21,963 nt of DNA, from positions 1 through 21,963 of the forward strand of contig MNDB01000099.1 of the NCBI GenBank assembly GCA_001914705.1. The letters are read 5' to 3'. Below, piece by piece: positions 6,429-14,361 of the stretch. Position 1 is the first letter of the stretch; each line of letters opens with the position of its first letter. Source of the stretch: Actinobacteria bacterium 13_2_20CM_68_14 (lineage in GTDB: Bacteria; Actinomycetota; Thermoleophilia; Gaiellales; Gaiellaceae). Below the pieces are notes generated by a model. That model was not told the DNA's origin and did no database searches. It saw only the letters and a program-made list of their open reading frames with translations. The position numbers and the translations under genes are program-made.

Positions 6429-8504
6429 CTAACGCGCGGGAGTGAAGACCGGCGTCTCGGCCTTCACCGAGATCGTTCGACCATCGGTGAGGTAGCCGGG
6501 GCGCGGCGTCCGGAAGCTGAGCGTCCAGGGCCCTCGACCACGAACGGGGAGGACCACGGTGACCCGTTTCCGGGGTATCACGACGACCTGCCGGTGCAGA
6601 TGCGGCGCGCGGAGCCGGAGAACGGTCCGTTGCGTGCCGCTCGGTAGCGACAGCTCGAGCCGGAGCGAGCCGCGAACACGTGTGCCGTGCGCCGGCCAGA
6701 CCTTGATCGTTCCAGCCCGGGCGAGCCAGCGGTCGTGGTAGAGGCCGCCGACGAAGAGCGCCAGCCTGGGCGTGCCGGCGGGGCGCCAGAGGTCGTAACC
6801 CTTGGCGCGAGCGACGAGCTGCGCGCCGCGCAGGCGCATGCGGACGGCGAAGTTCGAGATCAGGAGCGGCGCCCGCACGGTCTTGCCATCGCTGACGAAG
6901 CGACCGTCGCGGGCGGGCCTGACGCGCCGGTTGCCGAAGGCGTCGAGCTCCGTCGCTTGCTCGAAGTAGAGGACGTCGTCGACGGAGCGGTTCCAGAACA
7001 GCTGCTCGAGCGAGCGGGCGTGCAGCGTCGCGGGTGTGTGAATCAACAGGACGTGGCGTAGCCCCGAGTGGTCGACCCAGCTCGCATCGGCCGGCAGGAA
7101 GGCCTTACGGACCGTATCCGCAGTGTTCCGGTCGAACGAGACCGACCCCGCGGACGCAGCCGCCGCCAGCGCGAGCGAGAACGCGAGCGCGTAGGTCGCG
7201 AGCCGTGGACGCCAGGCGATCGCGGCGGCCAGCACCGAGAGGAGACCAGCCACGACGGCGATCGCAAGCGAGCCGTTCGCGAGGCCAAACGAGTGCTCGA
7301 GCCGGAAGACCCCGAGCAGGAACGGCGAATCCTGCTTGTTGGTCGCGATGCTGTACGGCGCGAGCGGGATGCGGGCGGAGACGGCGAGCAGGACGACCGC
7401 GAGCAGGCAGGTCGCGAGCCGCGCGGGAAGTCCGCGCTTGAGGTAGAGGCCGAACCAGGGCAGCACCAGCGGCAGCAACCCCATGAAGTAGCGCTCTTGG
7501 AAGCGCGGCGAGCCGTTCGAGGCGTAGAGCGAGGTCTCAGCGAAGAGGATCAGCAGCAGGCCCGCGGTGACGCCGCCGAATGCCGCCTCCTCGCGAGAGC
7601 GAGGACGGCCGAGCGCGTAGGCGAACCCGATCAGGGCGCCGGGGATCAGCACCCAACCGGCGCAATAGACGAGCAGCATCGAGTCGGTTGCGATCCAGTG
7701 GACGATCGCGCCGGGGTCGACGTGCAGCTTGACGACGCTGTTGTAGTAGCCGAGCACCCGGCTGGGACCGACCGCGACCAGCGCGGCCAGCGGCGCGACG
7801 AAGATTCCCCAGGTGAGTCGGAAGTTCCCGAGCGCCCGCCGGATCGAGCCGCGCTCGACCGCGATCGCCCCCGCGACGAACACGATCGGCAGCAGCGCGT
7901 ACTGGATCCGCGTCAAGGCCGTCAGGGCGGCGAGTACGACGAACGCGAGCTGTGCGCCGCGGCTCGGGCGCGAGAGCGCGCAGACGGCCGCGTAGAGCGT
8001 CGTCAGCACCAGCGGATACGCGAGCGGATCGGCGAGCACGAAGGAGACGAAGAAGAGATTCGGCGAGGCGACGGTGAGCGCCGCGGCCACGAGCGCAAGG
8101 CCGGCGCCGAGCCCGAGGCGCCGGCTCAGCAGATAGACCGGCACCGCCGCGAGCGACATCACGAGCGCGTTCTCCGCCTGCGTCAGCCGGTAGGCGAGCA
8201 TCGGGTCGTGGAAGAGCCAGAACGGCGCGGCGGCCAGCGGCTCGAGCAGGGCGGGGAAGTGCGCCGGCGAGCTCCGGATCAGCGGCCGGCCGTGCTCGGC
8301 GAGCGACCGCGCGAGCGTCGCGTAGATGTACTCGTCGGGGAAGTAGAGCGGCGTCGCGTGCGCGAGCGCGACGACGAAACGGATCAGGAAGCTGGCGCCG
8401 ACGATGCCGGTGAGCACGAGCCGCGCCGGGATCGCCGAGATCCACGCCAGCCCGAGCGGCAGTCGCAACGCCTCGGTCCGCGGGGCCCTGAAATCGATCG
8501 CCAC
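6429..8504 (-). CDS. GT-C fold membrane glycosyltransferase-like protein (ArnT/PMT/GT39-like)
   Basis: The 691-residue protein has about a dozen hydrophobic segments from residue 27 to roughly 460, then a soluble C-terminal part of about 230 residues. The first loop after TM1 carries YFPDEYIYATLARSLAEHG, with adjacent acidic residues Asp 57-Glu 58. This matches the catalytic metal-binding loop of GT-C enzymes that transfer sugars from polyprenyl-phosphate donors outside the membrane. The C-terminal part is rich in beta-strand patterns (RGSLRLELSLPSGTQRTVLRL, TVVLPVRGRGPWTLSF) and looks like a beta-sandwich that could bind the acceptor. The donor and acceptor are unknown; cell-wall or glycolipid decoration is plausible. 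The start is GTG 8504, with no clear ribosome site. It converges on the sigma-factor gene and shows no operon partner. Confidence 0.78.
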   Translation of the reverse strand: MAIDFRAPRTEALRLPLGLAWISAIPARLVLTGIVGASFLIRFVVALAHATPLYFPDEYIYATLARSLAEHGRPLIRSSPAHFPALLEPLAAAPFWLFHDPMLAYRLTQAENALVMSLAAVPVYLLSRRLGLGAGLALVAAALTVASPNLFFVSFVLADPLAYPLVLTTLYAAVCALSRPSRGAQLAFVVLAALTALTRIQYALLPIVFVAGAIAVERGSIRRALGNFRLTWGIFVAPLAALVAVGPSRVLGYYNSVVKLHVDPGAIVHWIATDSMLLVYCAGWVLIPGALIGFAYALGRPRSREEAAFGGVTAGLLLILFAETSLYASNGSPRFQERYFMGLLPLVLPWFGLYLKRGLPARLATCLLAVVLLAVSARIPLAPYSIATNKQDSPFLLGVFRLEHSFGLANGSLAIAVVAGLLSVLAAAIAWRPRLATYALAFSLALAAAASAGSVSFDRNTADTVRKAFLPADASWVDHSGLRHVLLIHTPATLHARSLEQLFWNRSVDDVLYFEQATELDAFGNRRVRPARDGRFVSDGKTVRAPLLISNFAVRMRLRGAQLVARAKGYDLWRPAGTPRLALFVGGLYHDRWLARAGTIKVWPAHGTRVRGSLRLELSLPSGTQRTVLRLRAPHLHRQVVVIPRKRVTVVLPVRGRGPWTLSFRTPRPGYLTDGRTISVKAETPVFTPAR

Positions 8505-8558
8505 GGACTGCTCATCGGCAAACGCGAGCCATCCCTTAATCGAGTGACTACGGCGGCG

Positions 8559-8723
8559 CTACGAGGTCGCGCCGTCGGCGCCGTTCGCGCGCTCGGCCGG
8601 CACGAAGAGGCGGCAATGCGGGCATTTGAAACCCTCGTGGCGCGAGCCTTCGGCGAGCAGTTCGCCGTCGAAAGGCTTCTTGCAGTGAGGACAGACGGTT
8701 GCCCGGTCTTGCACCTTGCTCAT
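8559..8723 (-). CDS. Small double-CxxC zinc-ribbon protein
   Basis: The 54-residue protein starts MSKVQDRATVCPHCKKPF and has a second CPHC at residues 34-37, giving a four-cysteine zinc ribbon (CxxC-19-CxxC) with little else. Proteins of this size and form usually bind zinc and contact nucleic acid or protein; no specific function is recognised. The frame is open upstream to 8828, but the region before ATG 8723 reads like intergenic sequence. A TACTTT -10 (8737-8732 on the minus strand) with TTGCCG 15 nt further up sits 8 nt from this ATG, suggesting a leaderless start. It lies 54 bp upstream of the glycosyltransferase GTG and divergent from the small membrane protein. Confidence 0.62.
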   Translation of the reverse strand: MSKVQDRATVCPHCKKPFDGELLAEGSRHEGFKCPHCRLFVPAERANGADGATS

Positions 8724-8762
8724 AGAACTCGAAAGTAGCAAGAAGGGATTCGCGGCAAGGGA

Positions 8763-8791
8763 TCGACAGGCTGTCGTTTCTGGTCCATAGT
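8763..8791 (+). promoter_or_regulatory. Sigma-70-type promoter with palindrome over the -35
   Basis: TCGACA (8763-8768, five of six bases of TTGACA) and CATAGT (8786-8791, four of six of TATAAT) are separated by exactly 17 nt. The start point would be near 8798, giving a short leader to ATG 8813. A perfect inverted repeat, CGACAG-G-CTGTCG (8764-8776), covers the -35 and looks like a repressor operator. This is a pattern match only. Confidence 0.5.
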
Positions 8792-8812
8792 GAGTCTTCG
8801 ATCTCTGCGGCC

Positions 8813-8941
8813 ATGAGACTCGATCCAAACACCCATGCGTACGTGATGGCGACGGCGTTTTTCACGTCGATCTGCTTCGCAATCGCCGCGATGAGCGTGA
8901 TCGGACTCGCGATCCACCTCTTCGTTCCCGGCGCCAGCTAG
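8813..8941 (+). CDS. 42-residue single-span membrane protein
   Basis: ATG to TAG gives 42 residues: a polar N-terminus (MRLDPNTHAY), then about 28 hydrophobic residues (VMATAFFTSICFAIAAM through GLAIHLF) that form one membrane helix, ending PGAS. Third codon positions are nearly all G or C and amino-acid use is reasonable, which supports coding. It has its own good promoter but no clear Shine-Dalgarno. I recognise no family. A short membrane-embedded regulator or subunit is possible, but nothing in the sequence says of what. Confidence 0.6.
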   Translation: MRLDPNTHAYVMATAFFTSICFAIAAMSVIGLAIHLFVPGAS

Positions 8942-9214
8942 CAGCCCGACCGGCAACGTCGCCGATGCTCCTTGGTCCGCGATCACGCGGCGCCAGAAGT
9001 CCGCGCTCGCCCTTGTCAAGGCTGCCAGCCTTGCCTACGGCCGATCGCGGCCTCTGGCTTGGTGCTCGCGACCCAGGAAGCGGGCAACGCCACCGGCCGG
9101 GCCGCCGCAGTCGCCAAAGCGTCCTCTTCGGGGCCTCTCCATGGGGCGCTGTCGCGCGGACCTCCTTATGCGAGGATCGTCAGGCAAATCGCCGGCGGAA
9201 AAGGGGAGCGAGCC
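8942..9214. other. Non-coding stretch before the cupin gene, with one palindrome
   Basis: These 273 bp carry no convincing gene. Open frames cross them, but their composition is unlike neighbouring proteins and they lack start signals. The one clear element is the inverted repeat CAAGGCT-GCC-AGCCTTG (9017-9033, 7-nt arms, 3-nt centre). It could be a terminator hairpin for the small membrane gene, though no T-run follows, or an operator. AGGGGAG-like ribosome binding sequence at 9201-9208 belongs to the cupin gene. Confidence 0.5.
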
Positions 9215-9550
9215 ATGGTCAAGATCACCGACAAGACCGACTACAGCCGCTTCGCGCGGCCAACGAGCGAAGACGAGGGTATGTGGCTCGACCACGTCGA
9301 GGTTCACCTCGTCACCCACCCGGTCGGGCAGGTCAAAGAGATGCACACCCACGACCCGCCGCAGGACCACGTGATCGTGATCCGTACCGGCCGGATGCGC
9401 TGGACGGTCGAGGATCAGAGCCTCGACGCCGGGCCGGGCGACGTGATCGTCACGCCGGCGGGGACCCCGCACTCCTATGAAGTCCTCGGCGACGAGCCGG
9501 CGCGCGTCGTCTGCGTCGACTCACCCCCGCTGCCCAAGCCCCAGGCTTAG
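9215..9550 (+). CDS. Single-domain cupin protein
   Basis: The 111-residue protein is one cupin barrel. Motif 1 reads GQVKEMHTHDPPQDHVIVIRTGRM, with metal-ligand candidates His 44, His 46 and His 52 and a Gln/Asp pair where Glu is usual. Motif 2 reads GPGDVIVTPAGTPHSY, with His 86. It probably binds a divalent metal; whether it is an enzyme (dioxygenase or isomerase) or a sensor cannot be told. ATG 9215 was chosen over earlier in-frame starts because GGGGAG lies about 8 nt upstream and the family domain begins shortly after. The gene ends 2 nt before the GTG of the FMN reductase, so the two form an operon and may act on one substrate. Confidence 0.82.
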   Translation: MVKITDKTDYSRFARPTSEDEGMWLDHVEVHLVTHPVGQVKEMHTHDPPQDHVIVIRTGRMRWTVEDQSLDAGPGDVIVTPAGTPHSYEVLGDEPARVVCVDSPPLPKPQA

Positions 9551-9552
9551 CA

Positions 9553-10185
9553 GTGAGCGCCACGAGGAAGCTGACGATCGTCGGGCTTGGCGGCTCGCTG
9601 GCGAGGATCTCGAAGAGCAGGGCCGCCTTGCGCAAGGCGCTTGAAGGAGCCGAGGCCGCAGGAGCCCAGACGGTGCTGCTCGATCTCCGCGAGCTCGACC
9701 TGCCCATGTACAACCCCGACGACGACAAGCCGGGCGAGGCGGCGACGAGGGTGATCGAGTCCTGTTATGCAGCGGACGGGTTGATCTGGAGCAGCCCGCT
9801 CTACCAGGGAACGATCTCCGGTGCGCTCAAGAACGCGCTCGACTGGCTGCACCTGCTCGGTCCTCGGGAGCCTTCGTATCTGCACGACAAGGTGATCGGG
9901 CTGATCAGCGCCGCCGGCGGGACTCAGGGACTACAGGCGATCAACACGATGGAGTTCGCCACCCGAGCGCTCCGCGGCTGGGCTGTCCCCTACGTCGTCC
10001 CCGTCGCGTCGGCCGCAAGTGTCTTCGACGCCGAGGGCCGGATCCAGGATCAAGCGGTGGGCCTTCAACTGGAGACGCTCGGTCAGGAGGTCGTGCGCGT
10101 CGCGGAGCGGTTCGCGACGCACGAGTCACCCGACCACCAAGCCGAATGCGACGACGCCGCCGCGCGGGTCGCAGCAGCCGCCTAG
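9553..10185 (+). CDS. NAD(P)H-dependent FMN reductase family flavoprotein
   Basis: The 210-residue flavodoxin-fold protein carries the FMN phosphate loop GSLARISKS at residues 14-22, the family signature SPLYQGTISGALKNALDWL at 81-99, and AGGTQGLQAI at 121-130, all typical of the SsuE/ArsH/YwqN-type NADPH-dependent FMN reductases. It should pass electrons from NAD(P)H to FMN, or through bound FMN to a quinone, azo compound or partner oxygenase. The GTG start lies 2 nt after the cupin stop, and coupling with the cupin hints at a shared reduction or ring-opening function; that is inference. The last 30 or so residues are Ala- and acid-rich and probably disordered. Confidence 0.88.
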   Translation: MSATRKLTIVGLGGSLARISKSRAALRKALEGAEAAGAQTVLLDLRELDLPMYNPDDDKPGEAATRVIESCYAADGLIWSSPLYQGTISGALKNALDWLHLLGPREPSYLHDKVIGLISAAGGTQGLQAINTMEFATRALRGWAVPYVVPVASAASVFDAEGRIQDQAVGLQLETLGQEVVRVAERFATHESPDHQAECDDAAARVAAAA

Positions 10186-10227
10186 TAAAAGCGTTTGCAA
10201 ATTGGATATCTGGGGTACGAGCCCGCC

Positions 10228-11700
10228 GTGCGGAAGCGGCCCCTCGCGTACTTGGCAGCGTTGCTGGCCGCGGCACTCGTCGTCGGAGGCGCGGCCGCCG
10301 GGCCGAAGCCGGGCGGCGGCAAGGCACCCTCTTTCGGCTCTGACGTCGTCCTACCCGGTGGCCAGGGCGGGGAGCCCTCGCTCGCGATCGACACCTCTCC
10401 CACTGCCGGTCGCGGCAACATCTACGTCGGCGCGATCGGCGACTCGAACGGGCCGCTCGAGTGGCATTCGTACAACGGCGGCAAGACCTGGTCGCAGCCG
10501 GTCCCGTTCGATCTGAACGGCCCGCTGCGCGGCGGAGACGACGACATCGCTGTCAATACGAACGGCAATCTGCTTGCGGCCGATCTCAACGTCAGTTGGG
10601 CCTCGGTGCAGATCTCGACCGACCATGGCCAAAGCTTCGACGCCGGCACACAGACGGCGCCCGAGGACGACCGGCCGTGGCTGACCGCCGCAGGCCAGAA
10701 CGTCTACGTCTTCTACCACGACTTCGTCGCCGAGGCACCCGTCGTGTGCACGTCCTTCGACGGAGGTCACACCTTCCCGGCCTGCAACCAGGCCTTCGGC
10801 GCCGATCCATCTGTCACGAACTGCGCCGAGAACACCGTCCCGGCGCGCGCGCTGACGGTCGACCCCACGAACTTTGCGCTGAGCTTCCTCTACTCGTGCT
10901 CGACCGCAGCGGAGAACGCGCAGCATCCGCCCTACGGGCCGCTCCATGACTACTACCTGGCTCAGTCGCTCGACGGCGGGCTGACCTGGACCACCTATCC
11001 CGTCTTCCAAGCGGACACCTCGAACGGCAAGGCGCCCAACTACGCCAACATCTTCGGGACGCTCGCAGTCGACTCGGCGGGCAACTACTACGCGCTCTTC
11101 GCCGGGACCGCCGACGACGGCACCCCGATTGCGAACCCATACCACGTCTACCTCGAGGTCTCGAAGGATCACGGGCACACGTGGAGCAGGCCGATCCAGG
11201 TCGACCACGACGCCAACGGCGCCGGAACGCACGTGCTGCCGCATCTCGCTGTGACCGCGCCGGGGAACGTGGACGTCGTCTGGTACGGGACGACCGCGAC
11301 CGGCGAGCCAAACGGCGTCTGCGGGTCGCTCCTCTTGCAATCACCCTGCAACAACGGCTTCCCCGACTACACGGACCCAAAGGCTCCCGCCTGGAACGTC
11401 TACCTCGCCCAGTCGACGAACGCGCTCTCGGCGGCACCGACGTTCAGGCAGGTCGCCGCCAACCCGACCGCGACGCACTACGGCGAGATCTGCACAAACG
11501 GCCTCGTCTGCGGTTCCTCCGACCGCTCGCTGCTCGACTTCATCAGCGTCGGCGTCGACTGCAACGGCTTCGCGCACATCGCCTACGGCGGCAATACGAA
11601 ACAGCAGGAGGCGGCCGGCCAGACGTTCGTGCACGTCGCGAACCAGACCGGCGGAACCGCGCTCGCCCCTCCGGCCGCCTGCGCGGCCCCGGTCCCCTAG
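10228..11700 (+). CDS. Secreted BNR/Asp-box repeat (sialidase-fold) protein
   Basis: The 490-residue protein starts with a Sec signal peptide: RKRP, a hydrophobic core (LAYLAALLAAALVVGG) and a likely cleavage after AAA/AAG near residue 25. Five Asp-box motifs follow, SYNGGKTW (81-88), STDHGQSF (130-137), SFDGGHTF (176-183), SLDGGLTW (247-254) and SKDHGHTW (312-319), which mark beta-propeller blades of the sialidase fold. Several cysteines suit disulphides outside the cell. The catalytic Arg triad of true sialidases is not evident, so a glycan-binding or other propeller role is as likely as sialidase activity. GTG 10228 was chosen because it directly precedes the signal peptide. TACGAG at 10216-10221 lies 6 nt before it, allowing a leaderless start. 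Confidence 0.82.
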   Translation: MRKRPLAYLAALLAAALVVGGAAAGPKPGGGKAPSFGSDVVLPGGQGGEPSLAIDTSPTAGRGNIYVGAIGDSNGPLEWHSYNGGKTWSQPVPFDLNGPLRGGDDDIAVNTNGNLLAADLNVSWASVQISTDHGQSFDAGTQTAPEDDRPWLTAAGQNVYVFYHDFVAEAPVVCTSFDGGHTFPACNQAFGADPSVTNCAENTVPARALTVDPTNFALSFLYSCSTAAENAQHPPYGPLHDYYLAQSLDGGLTWTTYPVFQADTSNGKAPNYANIFGTLAVDSAGNYYALFAGTADDGTPIANPYHVYLEVSKDHGHTWSRPIQVDHDANGAGTHVLPHLAVTAPGNVDVVWYGTTATGEPNGVCGSLLLQSPCNNGFPDYTDPKAPAWNVYLAQSTNALSAAPTFRQVAANPTATHYGEICTNGLVCGSSDRSLLDFISVGVDCNGFAHIAYGGNTKQQEAAGQTFVHVANQTGGTALAPPAACAAPVP

Positions 11701-11762
11701 TCCGCTTTCACGTCTTCGTTCGTCCGCGTATCCTCCGGCGCTGAGACCGAGAGGAGGAACCG

Positions 11763-13178
11763 ATGGCAGGCGAGCCGGCGACTGAAGCCACACTCAACCC
11801 GGAAGCGACCCAGGCCTTCCAGGAGGGGCTGCGCGGACCGGTTCTGCGACCCGGCGATCCGGGCTACGACGATGCCCGCGCGCTCTGGAACGGGTTGATC
11901 GACCGTCGACCGGCGCTGATCGTGCAATGCAGCGGCGCAGCCGATGTCGTCGACGCCGTCAACTTCGCGCGCGAGCAGAACCTGCTCGTCTCGATCAAGG
12001 GCGGCGGCCACAACGTCGCCGGCAACGCAGTCAACGACGGCGGCCTGGTGATCGATCTCTCGCAGATGCGCGGCGTCCACGTCGATCCTTCGACGCAGAC
12101 GGTGCGGGCACAGGGAGGCGCGACCTGGGGCGAGACGGATCGGGAGGCGCAGCTCTTCGGACTCGCCGTGCCCGGCGGGGTCGTCTCGACGACCGGAATC
12201 GCCGGCCTGACCCTGCACGGAGGGGTCGGCCACCTGCGCCGCAAGCTCGGGCTCTCGATCGACAGCCTCCGCTCGGTCGACATCGTCACCGCAGACGGTC
12301 AATTGCGAAAGGCGAGCGCAACCGAGAACGAGGACCTCTTCTGGGCCGTACGCGGCGCGGGCAGCAACTTCGGAGTCGTCACGTCGTTCGAGTTCCAGGC
12401 GCACCCGGTTGGCCCGATGGTGATGGTCGGCGCGGTCTTCTACCCGCAGGAGGAGGCGAGGGCAATCGTGCCCGCGTGGCGCGACTACGTGGTCTCGGCG
12501 CCCGAGGAGCTGAGCTCGATCGCGCTGTTCTGGAACGTTCCACCGCACGAGCCGTTTCCGCCCGAGCTCCACGGCAAGCCCGTCGTGGTCGTCGCCGGCG
12601 CTTACTCGGGATCGGTCGAAGACGGCGAGCCGGTCGTGCAGCCCTTGCGAGAGCTGGCGGAGCCGCTGATCGACCTGAGCGGCCCGTGGCCCTGGCTCGG
12701 CCTGCAGAGCGGTTTCGATGCGCTCTATCCCAAGGGAGCGTTCTACTACTGGAAATCGCGGGCCTTCGGAGAGCTGCCTGACGAGGCGATCGACGAGATC
12801 GCCGACTGGGCCGAACGCCGGCCGACGCCGCTTACCGACATCGTCATCTGGCACCACGGTGGCGCCATGAGCGAAGTCGACGAGGACGCGACCGCCTATG
12901 CCGGGCGCGACGTGCCCTTCCTCGTGACCGGAGAAGCGAGCTGGGACGACCGTTCGCTAAACGACGAGGCGATTGCCTGGGGGCGGGATTTCTGGGCCGC
13001 GATGGGGCGCCACTCGACCGGGGGCGTCTACCTGAATTTCCCCGGACTGGGCGAGGAGAAGGAGGCGCTGGTCAGGGCGGGCTACGGAGCGAACTACGAC
13101 CGGCTCGCGGAGCTGAAGGCGAAGTACGACCCGGAGAACCTCTTCCGGATGAACATGAACATCGCGCCCGCGGGCTGA
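11763..13178 (+). CDS. FAD-binding oxidoreductase, berberine bridge enzyme-like
   Basis: The 471-residue protein has the p-cresol methylhydroxylase-type FAD domain and the C-terminal BBE segment. SIKGGGHNVAGNAV (77-90) holds His 83, the expected 8-alpha-histidyl FAD attachment. GGVVSTTGIAGLTLHGGVGHL (138-158) lacks the cysteine that gives bicovalent FAD in plant BBE, so a single covalent link is predicted. RGAGSNFGVVTSFEF (197-211) is conserved. The BBE tail YGANYDRLAELKAKYDPENLFRMNMNI closes it. Family members oxidise sugars, alkaloids or polyketides with oxygen as acceptor; the substrate here is unknown. AGGAGG at 11752-11757 places the ATG firmly, and TATCCT at 11729-11734 could be the -10. 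It converges on the next gene with 2 nt between stops. Confidence 0.92.
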   Translation: MAGEPATEATLNPEATQAFQEGLRGPVLRPGDPGYDDARALWNGLIDRRPALIVQCSGAADVVDAVNFAREQNLLVSIKGGGHNVAGNAVNDGGLVIDLSQMRGVHVDPSTQTVRAQGGATWGETDREAQLFGLAVPGGVVSTTGIAGLTLHGGVGHLRRKLGLSIDSLRSVDIVTADGQLRKASATENEDLFWAVRGAGSNFGVVTSFEFQAHPVGPMVMVGAVFYPQEEARAIVPAWRDYVVSAPEELSSIALFWNVPPHEPFPPELHGKPVVVVAGAYSGSVEDGEPVVQPLRELAEPLIDLSGPWPWLGLQSGFDALYPKGAFYYWKSRAFGELPDEAIDEIADWAERRPTPLTDIVIWHHGGAMSEVDEDATAYAGRDVPFLVTGEASWDDRSLNDEAIAWGRDFWAAMGRHSTGGVYLNFPGLGEEKEALVRAGYGANYDRLAELKAKYDPENLFRMNMNIAPAG

Positions 13179-13180
13179 GG

Positions 13181-13510
13181 TTAGGCTCGGTGCGCTTCCT
13201 CTTCGGCGGTCCGCTCGGCCGTCGGGAGAGCCTCGAGGCGCTCGTCCGGAATCGGCTCGCCGCTCTCGATCGAGAGGCCGTAGGTTCCGGCGGCAAGCCG
13301 GGCCTCGGCGCGCTCGAGCGCGGCGAGCTGCTCGCGTAGACCGTCTGCCAGACCTTCGTCGAGCTCGTCCTGGTAGAGATCGGACGCGAGGTTTCCCGGG
13401 TCGATGTCGTCGGCCTCCTCGCCCGTGTCCGTGTGGGCGAGCCCGCCCAGCGCACGCTCGATCCGCTCGCGTTCCTGGGCCAGCAGCTCTCCTGCCCGCT
13501 CGGGATCCAT
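13181..13510 (-). CDS. DksA/TraR-family protein lacking all zinc-finger cysteines
   Basis: The 109-residue protein has the family layout: a charged helical hairpin with an acidic turn (EEADDIDPGN, about 31-40, comparable to the acidic tip of DksA), a second helix (REQLAALERAEARLAAGTYG), then the zinc-finger frame. The usual YGxCxxCGxxIPxxRLxAxPxAxxCxxC reads YGLSIESGEPIPDERLEALPTAERTAEEE: every cysteine is replaced (S, S, T, E), while the surrounding residues are kept. It should therefore fold without zinc. DksA proteins bind the RNA polymerase secondary channel and alter initiation with ppGpp. It is the last gene of the zinc-uptake operon; its ATG shares one base with the permease stop (a GTG one codon earlier is possible). 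This recalls the Zur-controlled zinc-free DksA2 of Pseudomonas, but Cys-less relatives also occur widely in actinobacteria. Confidence 0.82.
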   Translation of the reverse strand: MDPERAGELLAQERERIERALGGLAHTDTGEEADDIDPGNLASDLYQDELDEGLADGLREQLAALERAEARLAAGTYGLSIESGEPIPDERLEALPTAERTAEEEAHRA

Positions 13511-14361
13511 CACGCCGCCACGTTAGCGTTTGCCGGGCGCGGCCAGACGGCTCGAGCGCGCGGGATCGTCGTGGCGAGCGCAAGCAGGTAGATCCCGACG
13601 GCCGCGGCGATGATCATCGAGCTGGGCGGCAAGGTCGGGAACGCGTAGCTCAGCGTGAGCCCGATCCAGATCGAGCCGACGGAGAAGAGGGCCGAGAGGA
13701 GCAGGCCTCGGTAGGGATTCGCAGTCAGCCTGTGCGCGGCGCCGGCGGGGGCGGCGAGCAGGCCAAGCAGGAGCAGCGCCCCGACGGCCTGGGTTGCCTG
13801 GGCCGCGACGAGTCCGAGTAGCGCAAGGAACCCGAGCCCCAGCACGCGGACCGGCACGCCTTGGGCGGCGGCGACGGCGTTGTCGAGGGAGGCGAAGAGC
13901 AGCGGCCGAGCGATCGCGAGCAGGATGGCGCAGGCCAGAACTGCGAGGACGACGGAGGTTCGGACGTCCGCCGCGCTGAGGCCGAAGATCGAGCCGAACA
14001 GAACGCGCACGCCGGCCGTGCCGTTGCCGGCGCTGTCCTGCGTCGTGAAGATCGTCAGAAAGAGGACGCCGAGACCGAGCGTCCAGGCGAACAGTGAGCC
14101 GATGGTGACGTCGTCCGCGCGGGCTTTGTCGCCGAGGAGGCCCATGACGATGCCGCCGAGGATCGTCGCCGCGAAGACGCCGGCGAGGATGTTGAGGCCG
14201 AGAACCGCGGCCGCAAGACCTCCGGTGAAGGCGACGTGGCTGAGGGCATCGCCGGCGAAGACCTGGGCGCGGAGAACCACGAAGTAGCCGACCAGTCCAC
14301 AGGCGAGCCCGACGAAGCTGCCCGCGATCAGCGCGTTGCGCATGAACTCATGCGCGAACAT
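13510..14361 (-). CDS. Zinc/manganese ABC transporter permease, second (ABC-3 family)
   Basis: The 283-residue protein has about eight hydrophobic segments and the ABC-3 (ZnuB/MntB/TroC) pattern: an N-terminal ALIAGSFVGLACGLVGYFVVLRAQVFAGDALSHVAF, in which the RaqvFaGDaLSHvaF stretch is the family hallmark, a later RPLLFASLDNAVAAAQGVPV that resembles the ATPase-contacting loop, and ALLLLGLLAAPAGAAHRLT. It would form half of the membrane channel that moves Zn2+ or Mn2+ inward. Its ATG shares its last base position with the TGA of the other permease (TGATG), and its own stop overlaps the DksA-like start the same way. Two different permeases in one operon imply a heterodimeric channel, or two alternative ones. 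Confidence 0.9.
   Translation of the reverse strand: MFAHEFMRNALIAGSFVGLACGLVGYFVVLRAQVFAGDALSHVAFTGGLAAAVLGLNILAGVFAATILGGIVMGLLGDKARADDVTIGSLFAWTLGLGVLFLTIFTTQDSAGNGTAGVRVLFGSIFGLSAADVRTSVVLAVLACAILLAIARPLLFASLDNAVAAAQGVPVRVLGLGFLALLGLVAAQATQAVGALLLLGLLAAPAGAAHRLTANPYRGLLLSALFSVGSIWIGLTLSYAFPTLPPSSMIIAAAVGIYLLALATTIPRARAVWPRPANANVAA

Noticed and set aside
7068..8738. 556-residue plus-strand open frame opposite the glycosyltransferase
   Set aside because: Its composition is almost entirely Arg, Glu, Gln, Asp and Gly without domain pattern, while the opposite strand encodes regular membrane helices and a GT-C DE motif.
8972..9214. N-terminal extension of the cupin, or a separate small gene
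   Set aside because: There is no ribosome site at the early starts and the residues do not resemble a cupin extension. GGGGAG sits just before ATG 9215.
11697..12857. 386-residue minus-strand open frame opposite the FAD oxidoreductase
   Set aside because: It is antisense to a protein with complete FAD and BBE motifs and has no motif of its own.
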